A stretch of DNA of 64,000 nt from Vibrio injensis (GCF_001895205.1 NZ_BDJF01000006.1:507581-571580), one strand, 5' to 3'. Positions 52,425-61,541 are shown, numbered from the stretch's first letter. Numbers and translations: made by a program. Notes: a model not told the origin generated them from the sequence alone.

Positions 52425-52521
52425 CCCAGTTTAAATAGTCAGCAACGAATAAATTTGTTAATATACATGGTTTGCATTTCGCACACTATTCTTTCACCAG
52501 ATACGAAGTTGGATACCGTCT

Positions 52522-54393
52522 ATGGATCAAAGTCCGCAGTCACAGCTAAAATTACTTGTCATCAAGGGCAAGGAACAAGGCTATCTGACCTACGCCGAAG
52601 TAAATGACCACCTACCTGCTGAGATCGTCGATTCTGAGCAAGTGGAAGATATTATTCAGATGATCAATGACATGGGTATCAAGGTAGTAGAAACTGCTCC
52701 TGATGCCGATGATCTCGCGTTAAGCGATGATAACACGATCACTGATGAAGATGCCGCTGAAGCCGCTGCCGCAGCGCTTTCAAGCGTAGAAAGCGAGATT
52801 GGTCGAACTACCGATCCTGTGCGCATGTATATGCGTGAAATGGGAACCGTAGAGCTGCTAACTCGTGAAGGTGAAATTGATATCGCTAAACGCATTGAAG
52901 AAGGTATTAACCAAGTTCAAAGCGCCGTTGCTGAATATCCAGGTACGATTCCTTATATTCTTGAGCAGTTCGATAGAGTTCAAGCAGAAGAGTTACGCCT
53001 AACCGATCTCATTTCCGGTTTTGTTGACCCGAATGAAGATGAAACTACTGCGCCAACGGCAACGCACATCGGCTCAGAGCTGACTGGTGCTGATCTCGAT
53101 GACGAAGACAGTAAAGACATCGATGACGACGAAGACGAAGATGAAGATGGTGACAGCACCGACGATGCCGAAGAAGATACTGGTATCGATCCTGAGCTCG
53201 CACTAGAAAAATTCACTGAGTTACGTAATAAATATCAAAACTTACAGTTAGCGATCAACGAACACGGCAATGACAGCTCAACAACTCAGCAAGCTTCTGA
53301 GTTGGTACTAGATATCTTCCGTGAGTTTCGTCTAACGCCTAAGCAGTTTGATCATTTGGTTACCACACTACGTAACTCAATGGAACGTGTTCGTACTCAA
53401 GAACGCTTGATCATGAAAACCGTGGTCGAAGTCGCTAAAATGCCGAAAAAGTCATTCATTGCCCTATTTACTGGTAATGAATCGAGTGAAGCATGGTTGG
53501 ATCAAGTCCTAGCGACCGATAAGCCTTACGTTGAAAAAATTCGCGCCAATGAAGAAATGATCCGTCGTTCTATTCAAAAGCTGCGTATTATTGAACAAGA
53601 AACCTCACTTGATGTGAACCGCATCAAAGACATTAGCCGTCGCATGTCAATTGGTGAAGCGAAAGCTCGCCGAGCGAAAAAAGAGATGGTAGAAGCCAAC
53701 CTACGTTTGGTTATTTCAATTGCTAAGAAATACACCAACCGTGGCCTACAATTTTTGGATCTGATCCAAGAAGGTAACATTGGCCTAATGAAAGCGGTGG
53801 ATAAATTTGAATATCGCCGCGGTTATAAGTTCTCAACCTATGCAACATGGTGGATTCGTCAAGCCATCACCCGTTCTATTGCCGATCAAGCGCGCACCAT
53901 TCGTATTCCAGTTCATATGATCGAAACGATCAATAAACTGAACCGAATTTCGCGCCAGATGCTACAAGAAATGGGTCGTGAGCCTCTGCCTGAAGAATTA
54001 GCGGAACGCATGCAAATGCCGGAAGATAAAATTCGCAAAGTGCTCAAAATCGCCAAAGAGCCAATCTCAATGGAAACGCCAATAGGTGATGATGAAGATT
54101 CACATCTAGGTGATTTTATTGAAGATACTACGCTTGAACTGCCTCTAGACTCAGCCACGGCAACGAGCCTAAGAGCCGCAACAAGAGACGTTCTGGCTGG
54201 CTTAACACCACGTGAAGCTAAAGTGTTACGGATGCGTTTTGGTATTGATATGAATACAGACCACACTCTTGAAGAAGTGGGCAAACAGTTCGATGTTACT
54301 CGCGAACGTATTCGTCAAATCGAAGCCAAAGCACTGCGTAAACTTCGTCACCCAAGTCGCTCAGAAACCCTGCGCAGCTTCCTTGATGAGTAA
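52522..54393 (+). CDS. rpoD: Housekeeping sigma factor RpoD (sigma 70)
   Basis: A 623-aa protein: region 1.1, an acidic non-conserved insert (Asp/Glu-rich, about residues 190-220), region 2 with Tyr-Ala-Thr-Trp-Trp-Ile-Arg-Gln near 440, region 3, and region 4.2 ([11 protein letters not shown]) near 590. Intact, unlike rpoS. Last protein gene of the rpsU-yqeY-dnaG-rpoD cluster. Confidence 0.99.
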   Translation: MDQSPQSQLKLLVIKGKEQGYLTYAEVNDHLPAEIVDSEQVEDIIQMINDMGIKVVETAPDADDLALSDDNTITDEDAAEAAAAALSSVESEIGRTTDPVRMYMREMGTVELLTREGEIDIAKRIEEGINQVQSAVAEYPGTIPYILEQFDRVQAEELRLTDLISGFVDPNEDETTAPTATHIGSELTGADLDDEDSKDIDDDEDEDEDGDSTDDAEEDTGIDPELALEKFTELRNKYQNLQLAINEHGNDSSTTQQASELVLDIFREFRLTPKQFDHLVTTLRNSMERVRTQERLIMKTVVEVAKMPKKSFIALFTGNESSEAWLDQVLATDKPYVEKIRANEEMIRRSIQKLRIIEQETSLDVNRIKDISRRMSIGEAKARRAKKEMVEANLRLVISIAKKYTNRGLQFLDLIQEGNIGLMKAVDKFEYRRGYKFSTYATWWIRQAITRSIADQARTIRIPVHMIETINKLNRISRQMLQEMGREPLPEELAERMQMPEDKIRKVLKIAKEPISMETPIGDDEDSHLGDFIEDTTLELPLDSATATSLRAATRDVLAGLTPREAKVLRMRFGIDMNTDHTLEEVGKQFDVTRERIRQIEAKALRKLRHPSRSETLRSFLDE

Positions 54394-54409
54394 ATCAAAC
54401 TAACGTGTT

Positions 54410-54440
54410 TAAAAGGTGAGCAAATGCTCGCCTTTTTTAT
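54410..54440 (+). terminator. rpoD terminator
   Basis: AAAGGTGAGCA-AA-TGCTCGCCTTTTTT: 9-bp stem with one mismatch followed by six T residues, 17 nt past the rpoD stop. Confidence 0.9.
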
Positions 54441-54493
54441 TACCCCAAATGCTAAGTGAATAAAAACTAAGCGCTATTACCCTATTTTCCGGC

Positions 54494-54522
54494 TAGACAG
54501 ACACCCAGCCTTCCCCTATAAT
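54494..54522 (+). promoter_or_regulatory. Promoter of tRNA-Ile2
   Basis: -35 TAGACA (54494-54499, 5 of 6) and perfect -10 TATAAT (54517-54522), 17-bp spacer, 12 bp before the mature tRNA 5' end. Confidence 0.8.
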
Positions 54523-54534
54523 CACACACCTATC

Positions 54535-54610
54535 GGCCCCTTAGCTCAGTGGTTAGAGCAGTCGACTCATAATCGATTGGTCCGCAGTTCAAGTCTGCGA
54601 GGGGCCACCA
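54535..54610 (+). tRNA. tRNA-Ile2 (CAT anticodon, lysidine type)
   Basis: 76 nt, CCA encoded, acceptor GGCCCCT/AGGGGCC, anticodon loop CTCATAA (CAT at 54568-54570). It resembles E. coli ileX, which also follows rpoD, so the CAT is read as LAU (TilS-modified) and decodes AUA rather than Met. Its 3' end is the boundary of the accessory region; V. cholerae carries VSP-II at this locus (often annotated tRNA-Met). Confidence 0.93.
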
Positions 54611-54618
54611 AATTCTAG

Positions 54619-54654
54619 AAGGTTAGTAAGCGTAGTGTTTACTAACCTTTTTTT
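54619..54654 (+). terminator. Terminator after tRNA-Ile2
   Basis: AAGGTTAGTAA / TTTACTAACCTT stem with a short loop, followed by TTTTTTT. Ends the tRNA transcript 9 nt past CCA. Confidence 0.88.
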
Positions 54655-54668
54655 GTACCTGACGATTT

Positions 54669-54692
54669 TGGGTCAGGTAATGGGTCAGGTAA
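54669..54692 (+). repeat. Tandem 12-bp repeat TGGGTCAGGTAA x2 next to the tRNA (possible integrase arm sites)
   Basis: Two perfect head-to-tail copies of TGGGTCAGGTAA, with an inverted partial copy (GTACCTGAC) at 54655-54663. Such repeats just inside a tRNA 3' junction often are arm-type binding sites for a tyrosine integrase. The integrase itself is absent from this side. Confidence 0.6.
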
Positions 54693-54867
54693 GCCCCGAT
54701 CACTCACTCTTCTCTGTCTTCTCCCAATATTAATCCGAATACTACGCTGTTGCCAAATGTGTCCTTCTGGCTGATAAAACTCTCTCATAGAGAACAAAGA
54801 GAGGTATTAAACTCGCAAACCAACCATAAGTAACTTAAATTGCACTTATAGATAATTTCTTATACAT

Positions 54868-54922
54868 TCACTACAAAAGTGAGTTATAGTGAACTTATAT
54901 ATTAAGACGAACCCAATAGTGA
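54868..54922. promoter_or_regulatory. Candidate HipB operator region
   Basis: TCACT-ACAAA-AGTGA (54868-54882) is an inverted repeat; further AGTGA half-sites lie at 54888 and 54918, that is 10 and 40 bp after the first, one to four helical turns. This is the AT-rich DNA just before hipB, where autorepression is expected. No family operator consensus was matched. Confidence 0.35.
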
Positions 54923-54945
54923 CAAAAGTACATTAAAAGGCACTT

Positions 54946-55281
54946 ATGAAAAAAGGTAAGATGGTAAAGGCACAACCTATGCCTGATTTGAATACCGAGT
55001 TCAGTATGGAAACGCTGGGGAGCGCCATTCGCTCAAAGCGTACAGATAGAGGCTGGCGTATTGATGATCTCGCTTCAAAAGCCAACTTATCTCGTAGAAC
55101 AGTCATGAAAGTAGAAAAAGGCGATACCAGTGTCACCTTTGCCAATGTACTCGTCCTCATGGACATCTTAGGGCTATCTTTACGCCTTATCGATTTAAAC
55201 CTATTTGTTCGTCCACATAGCCAAATAACCTCCCAAGCTGAAAACAGCGTGAGAAGCAATGAGGACGGTTGGTATGAGTAA
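54946..55281 (+). CDS. hipB: HipB-like Xre family antitoxin/repressor
   Basis: A 111-aa protein with a Xre/Cro-C1 HTH (about residues 25-80: Leu-Gly-Ser-Ala-Ile-Arg, Asp-Asp-Leu-Ala-Ser-Lys-Ala-Asn-Leu-Ser-Arg-Arg-Thr, Val-Glu-Lys-Gly). In hipBA modules such a protein neutralises the HipA kinase and represses the operon. AAAAGG precedes the ATG. It overlaps hipA by 8 nt. The symbol reflects role and context; identity to E. coli HipB is low by eye. Confidence 0.8.
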   Translation: MKKGKMVKAQPMPDLNTEFSMETLGSAIRSKRTDRGWRIDDLASKANLSRRTVMKVEKGDTSVTFANVLVLMDILGLSLRLIDLNLFVRPHSQITSQAENSVRSNEDGWYE

Positions 55282-56680
55282 GTTACAACAGTTAGACGTG
55301 TTTATCGGTACGAATACCAAAATTGGTCGTTTGATTCTTCCTGTCGGAACAGAAACAGAGTTTTCATTCATCTATGAAGATGAATGGAAACACACTGGTT
55401 TCCCAATTTCGCCACACATCCCTTTCGATGATAAGGCTTCGCCACGTAGTATTGAGAACTACCTCAGAAATCTCCTTCCTGAAGGAGAAGCCTTTGAGGA
55501 GATGATACAAAACACCACTATCTCCAAAAGCAACACGTTCGGGCTGATTCGTAAGCTTGGTGCGGAAACATCTGGCGCATTATCTTTTCGAGTTCCAGAA
55601 TCAGAACCTCAAGAAACTAGTTTTAGACCTGTACCTGATGATGAACTAATAGAACGACTAGAGAGAAATCTAGCGCCATTAGTATATTGGGACGGTAAGG
55701 TTCGCCTTTCGGTTGCTGGTGTGCAAAACAAATTAAACTTACTTAAGCGCGGTGATGAATGGGGGTTTGGTGAAGGCAAATTAAGTTCGAACTACATTCT
55801 GAAGTTTGAAAGCGGTAGAGCACCGTGTATTGCTGTTAATGAGTTCTTTTGCATGACATTAGCCAAGCTAGCAGGTTTGGACGTCGCTAATGTTGAGTTA
55901 ACTCGCATTGGGAACACTAGGACACTGATCATAGAGCGGTTCGATCGTGCCTATATCGAGGCTCGTGATGTCGTTCAACGAAGACATGTGATTGATGGCT
56001 GTCAGGCAACTGACTTACCTCCAGGTTACAAATACGAGCGTCAGAATGGGGATGAAGGCGATGGCGTATATATGCGTGATGGCGTTTCTTTCCCACGCCT
56101 ACTGAGCGTCAAAACTATAGACACGGTAATCACCAACCTAAAGCTCACCCAATGGATGCTCTTTAATCTAGCAACGCTAAACTACGATGCCCATGGTAAA
56201 AATATTAGCTTCTTCGTCACCCCTAAAGGGCTGGAACTGACCCCTTTTTATGATTTAGTAAACATAGAAGCAATCGCTCAAGAGGGAGCAAAACGCAACT
56301 CACGAAGCGGTAAATTGTCTGCTGATGAGGGCCGTGCCGCCAGCATCCCTCAATATTTTGCAATGTCGATTGGAGATTGGGAAAGTGAAGACTTTCAAAA
56401 TCCGCCGAAAGGTAACTTCAAACGCCCTATCACCAGCTATGATCTCGCTGAATTCGGCGCTCTGCTGGGTTATTCAGGCACCAAAATGGCTTCCATAATG
56501 GTAGAAACCGTTGGTGCTATAAAAAACACCCTGAAGGAAGCGATTGAACTTACCGAAGCTCAAGGAATCGAGGATCGAGAACGTGAACACATAGAACTAT
56601 GTGTCTCACTAATCCAAACAGAGTGCGAATACTTGCTAGCGCAAGCCGACAGCGTGCCAGAAATGAGTGGGCTTCTTTAA
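55274..56680 (+). CDS. hipA: HipA-family serine/threonine kinase toxin
   Basis: A 468-aa protein with the N-terminal HipA domain (about 5-110), the Ser146-Val-Ala-Gly-Val-Gln-Asn-Lys loop (matching the region of the E. coli autophosphorylated serine), catalytic Asn-Tyr-Asp305-Ala-His-Gly-Lys-Asn and metal-binding Tyr-Asp327-Leu-Val. HipA kinases phosphorylate aminoacyl-tRNA synthetases (GltX in E. coli) and cause persistence. The kinase motifs look complete. ATG 55274 preferred over 55259. The gene could act in persistence, element maintenance or phage defence. Confidence 0.87.
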   Translation: MSKLQQLDVFIGTNTKIGRLILPVGTETEFSFIYEDEWKHTGFPISPHIPFDDKASPRSIENYLRNLLPEGEAFEEMIQNTTISKSNTFGLIRKLGAETSGALSFRVPESEPQETSFRPVPDDELIERLERNLAPLVYWDGKVRLSVAGVQNKLNLLKRGDEWGFGEGKLSSNYILKFESGRAPCIAVNEFFCMTLAKLAGLDVANVELTRIGNTRTLIIERFDRAYIEARDVVQRRHVIDGCQATDLPPGYKYERQNGDEGDGVYMRDGVSFPRLLSVKTIDTVITNLKLTQWMLFNLATLNYDAHGKNISFFVTPKGLELTPFYDLVNIEAIAQEGAKRNSRSGKLSADEGRAASIPQYFAMSIGDWESEDFQNPPKGNFKRPITSYDLAEFGALLGYSGTKMASIMVETVGAIKNTLKEAIELTEAQGIEDREREHIELCVSLIQTECEYLLAQADSVPEMSGLL

Positions 56681-56760
56681 TGGCTAATACAGGGGCTATA
56701 GCAAGCAATTTATAAATTATTTTTGGAGAAGGTCAGACTATAAAGTAGTAGTTAATAGTA

Positions 56761-59238
56761 TTAACCCCTCGTCACGTTCATTTTTACTTCTAACTGTTGA
56801 AGTAGTCCTTCCTCTTGTCTCTTCATTTCGTCGATAACTAAGTAACTAATTCTTTTTGAATGAGAATTAGGGATATCCAAAACAAACTGCGGGTATTTAA
56901 CGAGTAATAATTCAGCCACGCCTCTCGATAAACCGATTTTAATTAACTTAATTGTTTCATCATCGGTCGTACCATATTTTACTTTTTTATAGAAATTTAA
57001 ATTAATCTTATTAAGATCATTAAGAATCTCAATAAATTTCAGTAACTCATGTTCGAGAAAGTCTTCTTCTTCCTTGATTCGTACAATCGCCAGATTAATT
57101 TTTTCAGCTCTAGTTTTGCCACCTATTTGAGTGTAGTGAGTTTTATGTCCACCAGAGCGTTTAACTTCATCCCCCCACTTACCAACGTAAATTTGAAAAT
57201 TAGGCATTCGTTGAATCAAATCATCCCAATATTTAATGAATAAGCGAATCATTAATTTGAATGGCTTTTTATCTATTTTCCAATCCAATAGCATTGCATA
57301 AAAGGTTTTTGCTTCTTGATTTTCAAGTCGAAGTAAAGGCGAATCATCACCTTCAGTTTCTTCAACAAAACACACAAAACAATTATAAATAACATCCATT
57401 AATTGATTGGTGTTTGTTATAGATTTATCTTCTATACTTTCTATTGTTTGATGTATTTCTAGCTCTTTATCAAAAACTTCAATTTCGCTAACACTATTTG
57501 CTATAAGCAAATTGCCTACTTCTGTTTTCGTGTATTTGTATTGATAATCATTAACAACACCGTTCTCTAAGTTTTCCAACCTAGTTATGGCATCTTTATA
57601 TTCCTTTTTATTACCATCTACAATATCAACAACTTCTAACAGCACATTTTCTGGATTGTCTTTAAGCTCTTTTCTTACATTAACTCTATTTTGTAAAAAT
57701 TTATGAAAATTAGCTTTTGCAGCCGAATATTTATCAGTCCCAATTAAGTGAATCTCAGGCGTTAGCTTTTTGATATTGTTAGAATTAGATTCATTAAATA
57801 TTTCTGAAAAACGATTTACTCTACCAACTAAGTTTTTAAAATGAGCAGCAGTTAAATTTCCAATTCCCTTTTTTGTGCACATTAAAAATAGTCGCTCTAT
57901 AGGCATATTAATACCTTCAAGCAAGGTTGAACTAGAAACTAAATACTTTAACTCTGCACACTCCCTAAAGAGATGCTCAACATAATTTCTAACTGGCTCA
58001 GTCATGGAGCCATGATGATATACAACCCCTCTTTTAAGACTTTCCACGATAAGATATTCAGGCGAAAATCCCTCTGATAATTCATCTATTGCTGAATTAA
58101 TCTGCTCATTTTGAATAATGGGTAAAGAAATAATCATTTCTTTAACAAAAGATTCAATACTAGTGGGCTTATTGAAATAAATGATATTTTTATTTGCAGA
58201 ATTCTGGAACAGATAATCAAAATAGTCTTGGACATTAGCATTGTTTTCTATAAAGCTGTTGGTAAATTGATCGTAAAACGAAAGTTCCTTTTTCTCGCAT
58301 CTAAAGTCAGCTATAAAATAGAACTCTGATTTTACATATTCATCTATTGAAAACTTTAAATCTGAAGGAGGTGTAAACTTCAGCTTTATACTTTCAACTT
58401 CATTTATAAATGGAGTCAAATACTTAACAGCGGTATTACTATTTCGAAATTGCAAAATAGTTATGACTGATGCTAATAAACGGCTTCGACTATCTTTATT
58501 AAGTAAGTTATGGGCTTCATCAACAAAAACTGTGTCGAAAGCTAAATCTCTATATTGGGAAAGTAGCCTAGATAATCGCTCTTGTGTTAACAGAAAAATC
58601 TTAGCATTTGGGTTTTCTTCATACATCTCAGGGTGAGTAATTATAAAATCGACACCTTTAATACCTGCATCAAATATTCTCTTTTTAGTTTGAGCAAGCA
58701 GTGACTTTGAGGGGACAAGTATACAAGTTTTTGTGTTTCCGCTACTTATCTCATTTATAATCAAGTCTGACTTACCATAGGATGTAGGAGCAACCACATA
58801 CAACGATTTATTCTTATTTACTTTCACAAAGTCACTTAAAGCATACTGTTGCTCCGTTCTATACAAACCGTTAGTTTCAAATGAATCAATAAAACTTAAA
58901 CTAAACTCATTCACAAAACTAGATCTTGAGATAGCTGTAGGATTGTCAATAAGTTGACCAATCATTCTAGCTACAGGAATTAGTCCATTGTTTAACGAAA
59001 AGTCATACAAAGGGATATAGTCCCCTGTATTTAATGAATACTTTAGAACAATTCGATAGGCTAATCGTTTTAGCGAAACTTCATCTTGATTCGTCAGTAC
59101 AATAGCTATAGAAAGCAATTTCAAATAATCACTTGGCTCTATTTTTTCATTCAATAATAAAGAATTATATAGCTCATTAAAAGAGGTGTTTAGTAATCTT
59201 AATAACGTTAATTGTTTTGGGTTATTTCCTTCAACCAT
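56761..59238 (-). CDS. hamB: SF2 DEAH-box helicase, HamB-like (Hachiman defence system)
   Basis: An 825-aa AT-rich gene. Helicase motif I Ala-Pro-Thr-Ser-Tyr-Gly-Lys-Ser (150-157), motif Ia Val-Pro-Ser-Lys-Ser-Leu, motif II Asp-Glu-Ala-His (240-243), a Ser-Ser-Ser-Thr-Leu-Leu-Glu-Gly-Ile-Asn motif V region and Leu-Val-Gly-Arg-Val-Asn-Arg motif VI (about 468). It follows the nuclease gene with an 8-nt overlap, the HamA-HamB order. In Hachiman, HamB is a DNA-sensing helicase that holds the HamA nuclease inactive until damage or phage DNA is met. Assignment rests on motif content and pairing, not on a profile search. Confidence 0.72.
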   Translation of the reverse strand: MVEGNNPKQLTLLRLLNTSFNELYNSLLLNEKIEPSDYLKLLSIAIVLTNQDEVSLKRLAYRIVLKYSLNTGDYIPLYDFSLNNGLIPVARMIGQLIDNPTAISRSSFVNEFSLSFIDSFETNGLYRTEQQYALSDFVKVNKNKSLYVVAPTSYGKSDLIINEISSGNTKTCILVPSKSLLAQTKKRIFDAGIKGVDFIITHPEMYEENPNAKIFLLTQERLSRLLSQYRDLAFDTVFVDEAHNLLNKDSRSRLLASVITILQFRNSNTAVKYLTPFINEVESIKLKFTPPSDLKFSIDEYVKSEFYFIADFRCEKKELSFYDQFTNSFIENNANVQDYFDYLFQNSANKNIIYFNKPTSIESFVKEMIISLPIIQNEQINSAIDELSEGFSPEYLIVESLKRGVVYHHGSMTEPVRNYVEHLFRECAELKYLVSSSTLLEGINMPIERLFLMCTKKGIGNLTAAHFKNLVGRVNRFSEIFNESNSNNIKKLTPEIHLIGTDKYSAAKANFHKFLQNRVNVRKELKDNPENVLLEVVDIVDGNKKEYKDAITRLENLENGVVNDYQYKYTKTEVGNLLIANSVSEIEVFDKELEIHQTIESIEDKSITNTNQLMDVIYNCFVCFVEETEGDDSPLLRLENQEAKTFYAMLLDWKIDKKPFKLMIRLFIKYWDDLIQRMPNFQIYVGKWGDEVKRSGGHKTHYTQIGGKTRAEKINLAIVRIKEEEDFLEHELLKFIEILNDLNKINLNFYKKVKYGTTDDETIKLIKIGLSRGVAELLLVKYPQFVLDIPNSHSKRISYLVIDEMKRQEEGLLQQLEVKMNVTRG

Positions 59239-60094
59239 CTAACTCTTCCTCAAATAAAAAGTGAGCTACTTTCTCATATGTACTTTTCTGAATAGATAGG
59301 GTAAAAACCTTATTAAAAATGGCTTCTTCTTTTATTTTTGAGCATGTTTCTATAACAGTATCTGATTTAAAAGGGTTATTTACATCAGAATACAAAATAG
59401 AAACTAATATCACATTGTTGTCTTCCGAATTCGCCTTCTCGTCAGCCGCAGCAACTAGCTCATCATCGAGAATTTTTATGATTACATCTTTGTAATCTCG
59501 GCAATCAAGAATTGAGTTGTTTGTCGAGTTAATTGCATTTTGCCAAAAGGTCATTTCGCTTTCATTTAACCTTCGGTTTAAATCGCTTTTAGCTGTATTT
59601 AAAAATCCGCGTGTTGAATTATCTGGACATCCTGTTTGGTTTAATGCACCAGATTTTACTTCTGTTATCCAAACATCTTTTCCACTTGCTTCTGCTAGAA
59701 TCAAGTCAAACCCTTTCCTTTGACTTTTTTCTTCCATGTTAAAAAAGGGTGAGACAACTTCTAAGTTTTCGAATAATTCAAAAATTATGACATGAGTAAG
59801 AAGCTCCCCAATCATTCCTTTCTTAATATTATCAGTTTTTGAGGTGTATCGACTCCGAAACGCTTTCAATGTTCTTTGATATGTTTGACCGCTAAGGCCT
59901 CTCTCAGCTAAAGCAGTACCGTAGCAAATATTCTGTAAATGATTCCTAATGCAATTTTTAATTTCATGGGTTAATAACTGGACATGACAAGTCAGGTAAT
60001 CGGCTCCTGAATTAATTATTAGTCCTTCAATAGTTTTCAATCCAGCTTCCTCGCTTATCCTCGGGTAAGTCATTGAAATCATAAACTTAACCAT
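59231..60094 (-). CDS. hamA: DUF1837-like PD-(D/E)XK nuclease, HamA-like (Hachiman defence system)
   Basis: A 287-aa protein with a plausible nuclease core: Glu97 (Ile-Gly-Glu-Leu-Leu), Asp130 (Gly-Phe-Asp-Leu-Ile) and Glu145-Val-Lys147 (Ile-Thr-Glu-Val-Lys-Ser-Gly), the E...D...EXK layout described for HamA. It precedes and overlaps the helicase gene. HamA is the effector that degrades DNA when released. The ATG at 60094 is chosen; a TTG at 60118 would add 8 residues. The related AbpA/AbpB pair is an alternative name. Base composition is lower in GC than the core. Confidence 0.7.
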   Translation of the reverse strand: MVKFMISMTYPRISEEAGLKTIEGLIINSGADYLTCHVQLLTHEIKNCIRNHLQNICYGTALAERGLSGQTYQRTLKAFRSRYTSKTDNIKKGMIGELLTHVIIFELFENLEVVSPFFNMEEKSQRKGFDLILAEASGKDVWITEVKSGALNQTGCPDNSTRGFLNTAKSDLNRRLNESEMTFWQNAINSTNNSILDCRDYKDVIIKILDDELVAAADEKANSEDNNVILVSILYSDVNNPFKSDTVIETCSKIKEEAIFNKVFTLSIQKSTYEKVAHFLFEEELDG

Positions 60095-60439
60095 TTTATA
60101 ACTTCTACTCTGAACCAATAAAAGTCAGTGGTCAAGTATTAGGCATATTTAAAATCGTGATAGGGAAAAAGTGTTTCAGAGCTTACGTTCATTACCCCAT
60201 TGGTTCTGACAAACCCACTTATGAAGATAATGTGTAGCACATTTTTCACCAAAGATTTCTGCACCAGGAGCGATTTTTTATCTATTAATTAAATGACCAA
60301 ACTTTAGTTTTTGATGATTTGAGCGAGAACAGTGTTCTCGCAGTAGCATTCTTCTCTGACAGCTAGACTCAATAGGTTAACTTTTATGTTCTGAGAACCC
60401 CCTTCTATACGGTTAGACTGCTTGAATCCTCACTCACAT
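60095..60439. other. Intergenic region hamA to Mrr-like gene
   Basis: 345 bp with the left copy of the 75-bp direct repeat and its hairpin. It holds the hamAB promoter region and the end of the Mrr-like transcript. No ORF with coding character. Confidence 0.5.
60273..60347 (+). repeat. 75-bp direct repeat, left copy (contains GAACAGTGTTC hairpin)
   Basis: Matches 61373-61447 at 73 of 75 positions, offset exactly 1100 bp, no gaps. The copy ends with the 19-bp palindrome GCGAGAACAGTGTTCTCGC (60323-60341) and AGTAGC. The pair brackets the Mrr-like gene. Confidence 0.95.
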
Positions 60440-61255
60440 TCAACAGTCGCAAGTGTAGCGACACTTAGGATACGCAGAGCAACCATAGAAACTTTTACCC
60501 GCATTACGGCCTTTTCTAGCAACATGAATCACAAGGCTAGACTGGCAGTTTGGGCAAACCTTGAAATGAGGATCGAGTGTAGGCTCATCAATGACTGGCT
60601 TATTCATAAAGCTGCGTCCATCTTCAATCATGTGGACTAGCTCGCTACCATTAACCAACCACATGCGCTTCTCTTGAGCAAAGGCGATGGCTTCAGAAGT
60701 AAAATCTCCCGATGTTACGATGATCATTTTGCTAGCACGATTGTCGATCATCACACCATACATTTCTCTTAAGACTTGAACTCCGACTTTTCTAGCTTTC
60801 CAGTGCTTACATTGTACAAGACTCAACTCACCGTCTTTAGTTAACCAAATATCTACCCCACCATCGGGCTGCTTTGAGAAAGATTGTTTAACGTCGTAGC
60901 CTTGCTGCTTAAAGTACTCGCCAATGTAGCTTTCAAATTCAATCCAGCTGAGGGAATTAAGCGGAGTCGTGTTTTTGTTTGCTCTGATTTGAGACGTCGT
61001 CGCAAGATAATTATGCTTTCTCTGATACTGCTTAAAGAATGCAATGGGAGCAGGAATTAAAAACAAAAAAGCAAAATACGGTGCCATTTGCGGAAGATTC
61101 GGCCCAATGGCATTGAAGATGAAGTTATCACTGCGAGCCGCTAAGCCTGGCAATAGGAAGGATAAACCAACATAAATGCCTGCTGAGAACAAGATACTCA
61201 CCCACCACGGCGCATCCATCAAATGCCAAATAATTCCATCATTTTTCCGAGCCAT
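60440..61255 (-). CDS. Membrane-anchored Mrr-type restriction endonuclease with topoisomerase-type zinc ribbon
   Basis: A 271-aa protein: two N-terminal membrane helices (about 16-38 and 56-75), an Mrr_cat nuclease domain (about 100-210) with Asp135 (Gly-Gly-Val-Asp-Ile) and Gln148-Cys-Lys150, and a C-terminal four-cysteine zinc ribbon (Cys234, Cys237, Cys259, Cys265) of the topoisomerase type. Mrr-family enzymes cut modified or foreign DNA. The membrane anchor suggests action at the site of DNA entry, an inference. Bracketed by the 75-bp repeats. Confidence 0.85.
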   Translation of the reverse strand: MARKNDGIIWHLMDAPWWVSILFSAGIYVGLSFLLPGLAARSDNFIFNAIGPNLPQMAPYFAFLFLIPAPIAFFKQYQRKHNYLATTSQIRANKNTTPLNSLSWIEFESYIGEYFKQQGYDVKQSFSKQPDGGVDIWLTKDGELSLVQCKHWKARKVGVQVLREMYGVMIDNRASKMIIVTSGDFTSEAIAFAQEKRMWLVNGSELVHMIEDGRSFMNKPVIDEPTLDPHFKVCPNCQSSLVIHVARKGRNAGKSFYGCSAYPKCRYTCDC

Positions 61256-61347
61256 AACTCCTCCTAATAAGCATCAAAATGCATTAAAGCACAATTGCCA
61301 GACCTAATACATAGAGTTAAATCATGTATTTAGTGGGAGAACAAACA

Positions 61348-61366
61348 GCTAGAACATAGTTCTAGC
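61348..61366. repeat. Hairpin GCTAGAAC-ATA-GTTCTAGC
   Basis: 8-bp perfect arms, core GAACATAGTTC, followed by AAGAGCATTTTTTATT. It joins directly onto the right copy of the 75-bp repeat. Confidence 0.9.
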
Positions 61367-61372
61367 AAGAGC

Positions 61373-61447
61373 ATTTTTTATTTATTAATTAAATGACCAA
61401 ACTTTAGTTTTTGATGATGTGAGCGAGAACAGTGTTCTCGCAGTAGC
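61373..61447 (+). repeat. 75-bp direct repeat, right copy (contains GAACAGTGTTC hairpin)
   Basis: Second copy of the sequence at 60273-60347 (differences at 61382 and 61419 only). Contains the palindrome GCGAGAACAGTGTTCTCGC at 61423-61441. Confidence 0.95.
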
Positions 61448-61522
61448 GTTTGAAAGCTATCAGCCTTTGCCTGAGATACCCAAACACTAGTCGGATAATA
61501 CCTAACTCTGTCTTTCGTCATT

Positions 61523-61541
61523 CGGAGAACATCGTTCTCCG
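61523..61541. repeat. Hairpin CGGAGAAC-ATC-GTTCTCCG
   Basis: 8-bp perfect arms around ATC, core GAACATCGTTC. Outer stem bases differ from the other copies but remain paired. Confidence 0.9.

Larger units (their letters stand above)
54611..54945. other. Island left junction: tRNA 3' end to hipB
   Basis: 335 bp with the tRNA terminator, the 12-bp tandem repeat at 54669-54692 and the hipB control region. No ORF; no integrase gene on either strand. Confidence 0.6.

Noticed and set aside
52980..53216. Serine-rich antisense ORF in rpoD
   Set aside because: It is the complement of the acidic Asp/Glu segment of sigma 70; codon-driven shadow.
54535..54610. tRNA-Met
   Set aside because: The CAT anticodon could suggest Met, but the body matches ileX-type tRNA-Ile2 beside rpoD.
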